From a virus, in IMG/VR virus record IMGVR_UViG_3300033153_008176, positions 1-25,927 of that record: DNA of 25,927 nt. One strand, 5' to 3'. The position numbers and the translations under genes were made by a program. Positions 19,404-25,927 of this stretch are shown piece by piece (position 1 is the stretch's first letter; each line of letters opens with the position of its first letter). Below the pieces are notes generated by a model. The model worked only from the letters and a program-made list of their open reading frames with translations, did not search any database and was not told where the DNA came from.

Positions 19404-21234
19404 GGTTAAGCTATCCCGAGAAGAATTGTTTCTCATGCCTCAAATGTATCTTTTTTATAGGCACTATCCAGTATTGGCTGTGCGTGATCTATTAGGGATA
19501 ACCCTGTCAACACATCAAAGGCTGGACTTGAGGTTAAACTGGCAAACAGAAGCTAGAGACATTATAAGAATCTTTTCCCGTGGTATGTCAAAGACTTTTG
19601 GTGAAGCGATATTTGCTATTTTGTCGTGTATTTTATACCCAAGGCTGAAAGTTCTTTCTCTCGGCGCGGAGGGTTTTCGGCAGGGCAAGATGATTCTTGA
19701 AGAAGCCGAAAGTATTATTCGATGTGAGAAAGACGGTCAAGAGGATGATGGTTTTGTAAGGGCCATGGTCAATACTGGTGGTAAAAGATTGTCTGGTAGC
19801 CTTATACGCAAAGACCCTGACCTTTGGAAAATAGAATTCCTGAACCGTAGTGTTATAGGCACGGCTCCCCTTGGTGCTAAGGGTGAGGCAATTCGTGGTT
19901 TTCGTGCAAACATTACACAGGTTGATGAGCGTCGTGGATTAAAGAAAGAAATAAAAGATCGTGTTATACGTCCATTCTCTATTATAGATTACAACGTTAT
20001 AACACAAAAACAAGAGTATGAGAATAAAAATATAGATTCAGGAACTCTTCAATACGCGGAAGATGATTATACGAAAGAACTTGAAGAGTATATGCGCCTC
20101 ATAAAAGAAGGTAGCAAGAAACATCTTGTTGTTAAGTTTATCTACCCCGATGCCTTTGATGAGGCGAAAGAGGGTGAGGATTACAAGTATGATTGCAAGT
20201 ATTTCAATAAAAAGTTAAAATTTTGGAGCGTTCCTTATGGTATCAAGGTTGACGATATCGAAGGAGAACTCGACAAAATAACTACAGATATTGAATCTTG
20301 GCGTAGCGAGCACTTGTGTGTTCCAATGAGGGCAACTGGTGACTATTATTCATTTGCATTAATAAATTCTGTCGCTCAGAAGAGAGTTTTTACCGATGAG
20401 CAATATATGGAATTAACAAAAACAGATGAAGAGAATGCTACGATGTATCTTCGGCCTAAGTTAAAATGCAAAGATCCGTGTATTCTCAGTATTGATGTTG
20501 CCAGGGAACACGATATGACAGCATTCACCGTTACTAGATTGGGCCCGCTTTCCGAGGAAGAATGGAATCCAGTTATTCAGGAGGGCAAAACAAAGTTTTG
20601 TAATACTATATGGGCCTATCAAGAGAAGCACATGCAGGACACTGACACAGCAATTAAGATCTATGAGATAATGGATATGTTCGAAAATATAGTTATTGTA
20701 GCCATGGATAAGCGCGGAGGCGGATCGAGTGTCAGGGATCAGCTATATAGGGTCGTGAAGGAGGGCATTGCTCCTGACTTTGAAATACTATTTGATCCGA
20801 ATGATGATGATGAAGGTGGTATTGCACATTTGTTAAAAGATAAGCGTGGTCAGATGACAAGTTTTAATGATAGACTTCGCCTTGTATCGTATTCAGATGA
20901 GGATAATACTAAGGTTAATAGGAGTCTTAAGACTGCGATGGGTGAAGAAAGATTTTACTTTTGCGGTGGTGATGAAAAAGTTGATGAGGAAATACAGTTT
21001 GTGCGTGATTATATTAATGTTGCGCCTCGTCAGTTTAGGATGATTAAGATAAAGCCTACTAAGAACTGGCTTAACTTTACAACTCCTAATCCAGATGTGG
21101 ACTTAAAGGATATGTATTCCTCTACGGTCTATGGTTGGGGAGAGATAATGAAATTGATACATGAAAGTGACATCCCAAAACAATCGCCAGCAGCGACTAT
21201 TGCTCCAGTAATAACCGTGAAAAGAAGAGGATAA
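19396..21234 (+). CDS. terL: Terminase large subunit
   Basis: A 612-residue packaging motor. SRGMSKT (61-67) is the variant Walker A of large terminases. TQVDERRG (Asp177-Glu178) is Walker B with the catalytic Glu. The C-terminal RNase H-like nuclease has CILSIDVAREHDMTAF (Asp367, Asp373) and VIVAMDKRGGG (Asp438), with later acidic residues around PDVDLKDMY. It cuts concatemers and pumps DNA into the prohead by ATP hydrolysis. ATG 19396 overlaps the putative small subunit; the portal starts 3 nt after the stop. Confidence 0.92.
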   Translation: MSEVKLSREELFLMPQMYLFYRHYPVLAVRDLLGITLSTHQRLDLRLNWQTEARDIIRIFSRGMSKTFGEAIFAILSCILYPRLKVLSLGAEGFRQGKMILEEAESIIRCEKDGQEDDGFVRAMVNTGGKRLSGSLIRKDPDLWKIEFLNRSVIGTAPLGAKGEAIRGFRANITQVDERRGLKKEIKDRVIRPFSIIDYNVITQKQEYENKNIDSGTLQYAEDDYTKELEEYMRLIKEGSKKHLVVKFIYPDAFDEAKEGEDYKYDCKYFNKKLKFWSVPYGIKVDDIEGELDKITTDIESWRSEHLCVPMRATGDYYSFALINSVAQKRVFTDEQYMELTKTDEENATMYLRPKLKCKDPCILSIDVAREHDMTAFTVTRLGPLSEEEWNPVIQEGKTKFCNTIWAYQEKHMQDTDTAIKIYEIMDMFENIVIVAMDKRGGGSSVRDQLYRVVKEGIAPDFEILFDPNDDDEGGIAHLLKDKRGQMTSFNDRLRLVSYSDEDNTKVNRSLKTAMGEERFYFCGGDEKVDEEIQFVRDYINVAPRQFRMIKIKPTKNWLNFTTPNPDVDLKDMYSSTVYGWGEIMKLIHESDIPKQSPAATIAPVITVKRRG

Positions 21235-21237
21235 AAT

Positions 21238-22923
21238 ATGGCTAAGCAGGACTGGTCTAAGGAAGAAAGATTGCAGTTTTCAAAAGAGATATTTGATAAA
21301 GCTAAATCTATGGGCCTTGGTGTTGAGCATCATCCAGATAAATACGGTGGATTTCTTACAATAAATCCTAATGTTAAAAATAAGGAAGCAAGTCATGTTG
21401 AGTGGCAAATCAGTAAGAACGGTGATGTTCACATGGCTGGGACTCTTCCAAGCAATACAAAATCTGGATATAATTTTTTAGTTGATGCTAAGGACTACGA
21501 GGCCGATAATATAGAGCGGCGAGACAAGATTCTCCTAAGCAGGAAAGCAGTTAAGTACGAAGGCATAATAGCTACCGCGATGGAAGCACTGGTAGAAGTC
21601 CCGACCTTGGGCGGGTGGTACATTAATTGTAATGATGAGGATCTTCGGAAGCTATGTTATTATTGGGCTAAGTGGTTTAATTCGATGGGTGACAACGGTG
21701 CTATCCATTCGGACGAAACAACTGTTCAGACTGTTGGTGGAATAGAATTGTTCTCAATGCATTGTTTGTGGCAGTTATATCAAGATGGAGATTCGATCTT
21801 CACAGAGCAGTGGGAACATGTTGTGGTGCCAGAGTTAGGTGGAAAACGCTTTAATCTCCCTAGTAAATATATTGATCATGATGTAGCTGAGGCTGAGATA
21901 TCAGAATCTCTTGCCAGTATGGGTGTTGAGGTTATTAGGGTTGAAATGGATGACGATGTTAAGGCCGTTATTGATGGTGGTGGTGATTTGGATGACGATC
22001 AAAAACTTCTGCGTGACACAATCCCTGAAGAACTTTTAAAGAAAATGAAAGAGACTACTGAGACGAAGTTTATCCTTCCTTCTGAATTCACAACACATTT
22101 TACCAGAAAAAACAATGAGCGCGATGCTTGGGGTCAACCCTTTACTATTAAATGTTTTCCAGCTTTAGCTTATAAGCATAGATTGAGAAATCTTGATTTA
22201 GCTACGATAGATGGTCTCGTTCAACGTGTTTGGATTGTGAAGATTGGTATGGAGAATGAGAAACATCCTTTGGCCACACCTGATAATGATCGTGTTCTAT
22301 TAGCTGTTTCAGCATTTCAAAAACTACAGACTCAGAATTTTTTAATATGGAGTGGGCCTGATTTAACTACTGAGGAGTTTGGTTCTTCTCAGAATAACGT
22401 CTTAGGTCTTTCTGATAGATATAACAATGCTGATTATGACATATTGTCGGCCCTTGGCGTTCCCCGCGTTTTAATTGATGGTGGTGGTACTGGGGTTTCT
22501 AAAGGTATAGAGGGTTATGCTAAAACCATAGCTCAGATGGAAAGATATCAGATAATGATTGGGCGTTGGATTGAGAGTAAACTTCGCCAAATAGCCGTAG
22601 AAAATAACTTTAAAGATGAGTTCCCAACGTTTCATTGGAACTTTCTTAAGATGCGTGATCAGGATAAGGCCAAGAATATTGTTTCTAAGGTTTATGAAAA
22701 TGGTGGCATGGGTATCCGTTCATACCTCAATATGTCTGGAATGCCTGCAGATGATATAATAGAAGAGGCGATTGCAGAAGAAGAATCTGGGCTTAAAGAT
22801 CTTATGCCTACGCCCAATATTCCTTTTACAGGCCCAGGAGACAGGGAAGACATAAAAGATGATGATGGAGAAAATCCTTCTTCTAAACCCAGCGACGAAG
22901 ATTCCAATCGTGAGGGAAAATGA
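21238..22923 (+). CDS. Portal protein
   Basis: A 561-residue protein directly after the large terminase. It has the portal layout: an alpha/beta N-terminal region with GLVQRVWIVKIG, a long central region, LSALGVPRVLIDGGGTG (the 'lgvP..ll.g' crown-side motif), a stem helix (GYAKTIAQMERYQIMIGRWIESKLRQI), and GMGIRSYLNMSGMPADDIIEEA, a typical 'g..s...~l...G~d...e' end. The C-terminus is acidic and disordered. It forms the dodecameric gate at the capsid vertex. The family is recognised from these segments and gene order. It overlaps the HNH gene by ATGA. Confidence 0.85.
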   Translation: MAKQDWSKEERLQFSKEIFDKAKSMGLGVEHHPDKYGGFLTINPNVKNKEASHVEWQISKNGDVHMAGTLPSNTKSGYNFLVDAKDYEADNIERRDKILLSRKAVKYEGIIATAMEALVEVPTLGGWYINCNDEDLRKLCYYWAKWFNSMGDNGAIHSDETTVQTVGGIELFSMHCLWQLYQDGDSIFTEQWEHVVVPELGGKRFNLPSKYIDHDVAEAEISESLASMGVEVIRVEMDDDVKAVIDGGGDLDDDQKLLRDTIPEELLKKMKETTETKFILPSEFTTHFTRKNNERDAWGQPFTIKCFPALAYKHRLRNLDLATIDGLVQRVWIVKIGMENEKHPLATPDNDRVLLAVSAFQKLQTQNFLIWSGPDLTTEEFGSSQNNVLGLSDRYNNADYDILSALGVPRVLIDGGGTGVSKGIEGYAKTIAQMERYQIMIGRWIESKLRQIAVENNFKDEFPTFHWNFLKMRDQDKAKNIVSKVYENGGMGIRSYLNMSGMPADDIIEEAIAEEESGLKDLMPTPNIPFTGPGDREDIKDDDGENPSSKPSDEDSNREGK

Positions 22924-23504
22924 TAGAACGAACCTGTGAAACATGTGGTAAGAAATTTAAAGTTTTTTCTTGTCGTATGAAAAATAATGACGCAAGATTT
23001 TGTTCAAGTAAGTGTTATCAGTTAAATAGGGGTTTTTGTGTAGAAAAAGAATGTGAAGTTTGTGATAAAAAATTTATGGTTCGTAACTCTGTTTTAAAAA
23101 AAGGTGGCGGTAAATTTTGTTCGCCCAAGTGTTATTATTCGAGTGAAACAACGCGCAAAGAAAGGCGTTGTAGGTTTTGTGGGAAGATATTTACAACAAA
23201 TTTGCATAGAATAAAAATTGGACAAGGAAAATTTTGTTCTATACAGTGTAATAACTTAGATAAGAAAAAACATTTTTTCGGACAAAAATCGATTCATTCT
23301 TTTAGAGTAAGGGCTAGAAAATTAGCTTTAAAAGCATTTGAACCAATATGTGTTATCTGTGGTGAGCCAGAGGATCATGTTCATCATAAAAACTGTGATC
23401 CCACTGACAACAATATTAGAAATTTAGAGTTTAGGTGCAAACCATGTCATCTCGATATTCATAGAGAAATAAGAGAGGAAGCTAAGTCATTAAATTACAA
23501 ATAA
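22920..23504 (+). CDS. HNH endonuclease with three tandem zinc fingers
   Basis: A 194-residue protein. Three repeats of a CxxC...CxxxC finger cover residues 6-32, 45-71 and 84-110, each with the ending 'FCS..C'. A basic linker (HSFRVRARKLALKAF) follows, then an HNH domain: CVIC (144-147), VHHKNC (His155/156), DNNIRNLEF (Asn165/168), CKPCH (173-177) and His181. The modular fingers plus HNH are typical of homing-type nucleases that recognise long sites. Its place between portal and amidase suggests a recent insertion in the structural module. Confidence 0.88.
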   Translation: MIERTCETCGKKFKVFSCRMKNNDARFCSSKCYQLNRGFCVEKECEVCDKKFMVRNSVLKKGGGKFCSPKCYYSSETTRKERRCRFCGKIFTTNLHRIKIGQGKFCSIQCNNLDKKKHFFGQKSIHSFRVRARKLALKAFEPICVICGEPEDHVHHKNCDPTDNNIRNLEFRCKPCHLDIHREIREEAKSLNYK

Positions 23505-24046
23505 TTATAGACGCTGGACATGGAGGAAAGGACAGTGGGGCCATAGGCTTTAACGGTACAAAAGAGAAAGACTTAAATCTTATCTACGCAAAAAAGTTAT
23601 TTGACATCTTAGATGAAGACATAAGATTTGAGCCAATATTAACTCGTACCGACGATACTTACCTGAAGTTGTCGGAGAGGGCAAGGATAGCAGAGGATGG
23701 TGGCGCCCATGTCTTCCTTAGCATACATTGTAATGCAAGCGTATCGCGGAAGCCCAACGATGTGCAATTATATTATTATTCAGCTAAGAAGGATAAACCA
23801 CTGGCAAATGCTTTATTTCAAATGGTAGATAAGGTAGATGGATTTACATCTAAATGGAGCCGCACGATATTTGGGAACTTCTTTGTCTTAAGGAAATTAA
23901 AAGATACAAGTATTCCCGCATGTTTAATAGAAATTGCATTTATATCAAATTTAGAAGATGAAAAAAGACTAAACAATCTGAAATTTCAGGATACATTTTG
24001 CCAAGAAGTGGCGAACGGTTTACGGGCTTTTATTTTATTGAGTTAA
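23489..24046 (+). CDS. N-acetylmuramoyl-L-alanine amidase (endolysin), ATT start
   Basis: A 185-residue Amidase_3 enzyme with all zinc and catalytic residues: IIIDAGHGG (His11), KEKDLNL (Glu26), FLSIHCNA (His80) and CLIEIAFISN (Glu148). It cuts the amide bond between MurNAc and L-Ala for lysis. The frame is closed by TAA at 23483-23485. The first ATG/GTG/TTG-type start (TTG 23669) would delete His11 and Glu26. ATT 23489 gives MKLQIIIDAGHGG, the usual family N-terminus, with AGGA 9 nt upstream. No signal peptide or membrane span, so a holin is needed to cross the membrane. It overlaps the HNH gene end by 16 nt. Confidence 0.88.
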   Translation: MKLQIIIDAGHGGKDSGAIGFNGTKEKDLNLIYAKKLFDILDEDIRFEPILTRTDDTYLKLSERARIAEDGGAHVFLSIHCNASVSRKPNDVQLYYYSAKKDKPLANALFQMVDKVDGFTSKWSRTIFGNFFVLRKLKDTSIPACLIEIAFISNLEDEKRLNNLKFQDTFCQEVANGLRAFILLS

Positions 24047-24074
24047 AATCTTAACGTTAAGAGGAGAAATCCAA

Positions 24075-24284
24075 ATGAGTAACAAATTATTTCCGACTGG
24101 CAAGTCCATCACACTGAACTATGCCGACAAGTTGAATGTTGCCGATGCTAGTGATAAGGATCAGATAAAAACGATAACTATTGAAGACCTTATTAACAAA
24201 ATTGGCCTTACAACCAGTACCAGTACCAGTACAAGTTCAAGTACAAGTACGAGTACTTCTAGTACATCTAGTACAACTACATAA
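24075..24284 (+). CDS. Short protein with long Ser/Thr-only C-terminal tail
   Basis: A 69-residue protein from ATG 24075, with AGGAGA about 7 nt upstream. Residues 1-45 form a small polar domain (MSNKLFPTGKSITLNYADKL, then IKTITIEDLINKIGL). Residues 46-69 are only Ser and Thr, coded by a degenerate AGTACN-type six-base repeat. A similar tail ends the protein at 9847. It lies in the head gene cluster just before a terminator. A small decoration or fibre-related part is possible; I recognise no family. Confidence 0.65.
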   Translation: MSNKLFPTGKSITLNYADKLNVADASDKDQIKTITIEDLINKIGLTTSTSTSTSSSTSTSTSSTSSTTT

Positions 24285-24291
24285 TAAAAAT

Positions 24292-24315
24292 AGCCCTCAT
24301 TTTGGGGGCTTTTTT
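24292..24315 (+). terminator. Rho-independent terminator
   Basis: AGCCCTCA pairs with TGGGGGCT (one T:G pair) around a TTT loop and is followed by six T. It is 8 nt after the Ser/Thr-tail gene stop and is the clearest terminator in the window. Confidence 0.92.
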
Positions 24316-24340
24316 ATCTTTTTTTTATTTTTGCAATATT

Positions 24341-24366
24341 TTTTTGCAATCTAGGGTATATATGAG
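24341..24366 (+). promoter_or_regulatory. Repeated phage control element, copy C
   Basis: TTTTTGCAATCTAGGG then TATATATGAG, three differences in 26 bases from copy B, with the same extra TTGCAA (24331-24336) upstream. It lies between the terminator and the protease/scaffold gene, where a new promoter is needed. Confidence 0.65.
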
Positions 24367-24375
24367 AGGTATTTT

Positions 24376-25927
24376 ATGGAAAATGAACTAACCTATTTTA
24401 AAACTGAGTTAAAAGCGATGTATCCAGATTTATCGGATTCTAATCTTCATGCTTCTGCAATGACTATGATTAAGCGTAGATGGAGAAAAGAGAAGGATGG
24501 ATGGAAGATGCGTGGCGGTATGGTATCTCAGATTACTAAAGAAGAGTATTTTAAATTAGAAATAAAAAGACCCAGTATGCCTAATAAACCTGATTTTAGT
24601 AAACAACAGGAAACTGCTTGTGCTGACTTCAAAGGGTATCCTTATAGTTTTCGGTTGCATGGAACTATGGAGATGATTGACGAAGCACAAGTCCCATCCC
24701 AATTAGAATATATCAAAAGTGGTAAATCAGATTTTAAGAATGCTCGTCCAAATGATTATTTACTATTGAAGAGTGTTCTCTGCACAAGCTTGCCGTTTGT
24801 CAACGCAAATGGTGATGCTTTCGATCCCACCGATTTAAAGGAGGCCGTGGAATCTGGACAACTAGATAGATATCAGCCCGCTATCGTTGACTGGAGACAT
24901 GACTTTCAAGTTTATGGCACAACTATTGGTGCCGAGATTGTTGACCAAAAAGTCGAAGTAGAGGGCTTTGGAAAACAAGAAGTGAAACAGGTTATTGTAT
25001 ATAGCATATTTCATTCTTGGTTATTCCCAGATAAAGCAGAAAAGCTTCGCAAGTGGGCCGAAAAAGGAATTTTAACTTTTTCTATGGCTTGTGGTGCTGA
25101 ATCTATTGAATGGAAAAGTGATGATATGGTGCGTATATTGAAAAATCCACATTTTGTCGCCAATTCTATCATTCCTCCTGATTCTGATCCAGCGGACGAG
25201 AATGCAACTCTTTTAAAGATAGCTAACAAGCAGGAGAAGGACATTCCTGTTGTGTATTCGAATTATGCACAGATACCCGAGGGTGTTACGTGTGCATGGT
25301 ATAATGAACAAAATGAATCTGTAAATAATACAGGAGAAGACATGGATTACAAAGAGCAATATGATGCGCTACAGTTAAAGTTGGTTGAAGCAGAAAAGGC
25401 TAATGAGATATTAGTAAAAGCCAACGCTGATTTAGAAAAAACTGAAGCGGCTAAGAAGATCGAAGAGCTGACGAAATCTGTAGAAGCCTTAGAACTTAAG
25501 GTTGAAGAGATGACAAAAGCTTCTGAGAAATTCGAGGCAGATATGTCTGCTAAGCAGGCAGAACTTGATACTGCAACAACGGCGCTTACTGAGGCTAATG
25601 AGCAGTTGAAAGAATTGCGTTCTGTTGAAGTTGAGCGTATCAATGAGGAACGTAAAGCTGAAATCGCTAAAGTAATTGGTGACGATGAGGAAAAGATTGA
25701 ATTCTGGCTCAGCAAGTACCAAGCTACTATAAGTGACGAAGGCAAAATAGTTGATCCGAAAGAAGATTTTGAAGCTACAATGGCCGCTATTCCCGTTGCA
25801 CCAGAGAAAGAACTGACTGCAGAGGAAAAAGAAGCCAAAGCGAAAGCCGAAGCTGAGAATGTCAAGAAATCGGAAAAAACTAAACGGTCTGAGGAAGAAG
25901 TCGTTGTGGCAACTAAGAAAGCTGAAG
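24376..25927 (+). CDS. Prohead protease fused to scaffold (runs off window)
   Basis: Open from ATG 24376 (AGAGGT 5 nt upstream) to the window end, at least 517 residues. Residues ~125-255 resemble prohead proteases of the herpesvirus-assemblin fold: LLLKSVLCTSLPFVNANGDAF, VDWRHDFQVYGTTIGA (candidate catalytic His175), and GILTFSMACGAESIEW (candidate nucleophile Ser236). From ~325 on the protein is a long acidic/Lys-rich coiled coil (EQYDALQLKLVEAEKA... KKIEELTKSVEALELKV), as in scaffolds. It should direct capsid assembly and then cleave itself and head proteins. The position after portal and terminase agrees. The major capsid gene is expected just beyond the window. Confidence 0.8.
   Translation, partial: MENELTYFKTELKAMYPDLSDSNLHASAMTMIKRRWRKEKDGWKMRGGMVSQITKEEYFKLEIKRPSMPNKPDFSKQQETACADFKGYPYSFRLHGTMEMIDEAQVPSQLEYIKSGKSDFKNARPNDYLLLKSVLCTSLPFVNANGDAFDPTDLKEAVESGQLDRYQPAIVDWRHDFQVYGTTIGAEIVDQKVEVEGFGKQEVKQVIVYSIFHSWLFPDKAEKLRKWAEKGILTFSMACGAESIEWKSDDMVRILKNPHFVANSIIPPDSDPADENATLLKIANKQEKDIPVVYSNYAQIPEGVTCAWYNEQNESVNNTGEDMDYKEQYDALQLKLVEAEKANEILVKANADLEKTEAAKKIEELTKSVEALELKVEEMTKASEKFEADMSAKQAELDTATTALTEANEQLKELRSVEVERINEERKAEIAKVIGDDEEKIEFWLSKYQATISDEGKIVDPKEDFEATMAAIPVAPEKELTAEEKEAKAKAEAENVKKSEKTKRSEEEVVVATKKAE
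25332..25336 (+). promoter_or_regulatory. Internal Shine-Dalgarno for a nested scaffold product
   Basis: AGGAG lies 5 nt before an in-frame ATG at 25342 (Met323 of the protease gene), exactly where the coiled-coil region starts. Confidence 0.7.
25342..25927 (+). CDS. Nested in-frame scaffold protein (Nu3-like), partial
   Basis: In-frame internal start of the protease/scaffold gene, giving MDYKEQYDALQLKL and the complete coiled-coil region without the protease domain. In phage lambda the same design (C protease with nested Nu3 scaffold) makes a few protease-scaffold molecules and many free scaffold molecules. Evidence is the strong ribosome site and its match to the domain border; the end is outside the window. 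Confidence 0.7.
   Translation, partial: MDYKEQYDALQLKLVEAEKANEILVKANADLEKTEAAKKIEELTKSVEALELKVEEMTKASEKFEADMSAKQAELDTATTALTEANEQLKELRSVEVERINEERKAEIAKVIGDDEEKIEFWLSKYQATISDEGKIVDPKEDFEATMAAIPVAPEKELTAEEKEAKAKAEAENVKKSEKTKRSEEEVVVATKKAE

Noticed and set aside
24210-24284. CRISPR-like or microsatellite array at the AGTACN repeats
   Set aside because: The repeats are in frame, degenerate and contiguous, coding Ser/Thr; there are no spacers.
25347-25865. 172-residue minus-strand frame rich in Ser and Ala
   Set aside because: It is the antisense shadow of the coiled-coil scaffold sequence.

Overview
This window is a piece of a large tailed bacteriophage genome, most likely from an uncultivated or environmental phage. 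The right half carries a virion morphogenesis order: putative small terminase, large terminase, portal, amidase, then prohead protease with scaffold. The left and middle carry replication, nucleotide, nucleotide-sugar and many short unknown genes packed with ATGA, GTGA or TTGA stop/start overlaps. No integrase or bacterial housekeeping operon is visible. The host cannot be named. Sigma-70-type promoters (TTGACT, 17 bp, TATATT or TATACT) and Shine-Dalgarno sites point to an ordinary bacterial host.

Layout. 1-2223: glycosyltransferase-like protein, dual-specificity phosphatase, short membrane and zinc-binding proteins, and a PD-(D/E)XK nuclease that seems to start at CTG. 2213-2865: a strong promoter, an RNA of about 460 nt with an 8-bp helix joining its two ends, then tRNA-Thr(UGU) and tRNA-Ala(UGC). 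2867-5937: small unknown proteins, two SAM methyltransferases and an HNH nuclease. 5938-6571: no gene, but dense inverted repeats that look like a second structured RNA. 6572-7552: the only minus-strand block, with two small genes and a tRNA with all the marks of an initiator tRNA, behind a near-consensus promoter. 7564-10203: a divergent promoter, an unknown protein, an NDP-sugar epimerase, an RmlD-like reductase and a Ser/Thr-tailed protein. 10206-13874: a promoter, small genes, dimeric dUTPase, a formyltransferase, and an SbcD/Mre11-type nuclease. 13861-17920: DnaB-type helicase, SSB, a coiled-coil protein, a complete HD-GYP phosphodiesterase and a dNMP kinase. 17960-25927: sigma-region-4-like protein, terminase, portal, zinc-finger HNH protein, amidase (starting at ATT), Ser/Thr-tailed protein, terminator, and the protease/scaffold gene, which runs off the window and has an internal scaffold start.

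The most interesting thread is translation initiation. The phage encodes an initiator tRNA and a formyltransferase. Two genes begin 1-2 nt after a tRNA 3' end and two begin at or next to the predicted transcription start, so they look leaderless. Two well-supported genes can only start at CTG or ATT. A second thread is a 23-nt element repeated exactly (7015-7037 minus, 18251-18273 plus) with a close third copy (24341-24366) after the only clear terminator. It may be a phage-specific promoter, and a sigma-like gene is present. The HD-GYP enzyme, rare in phages to my knowledge, may act on cyclic dinucleotide signalling or defence.
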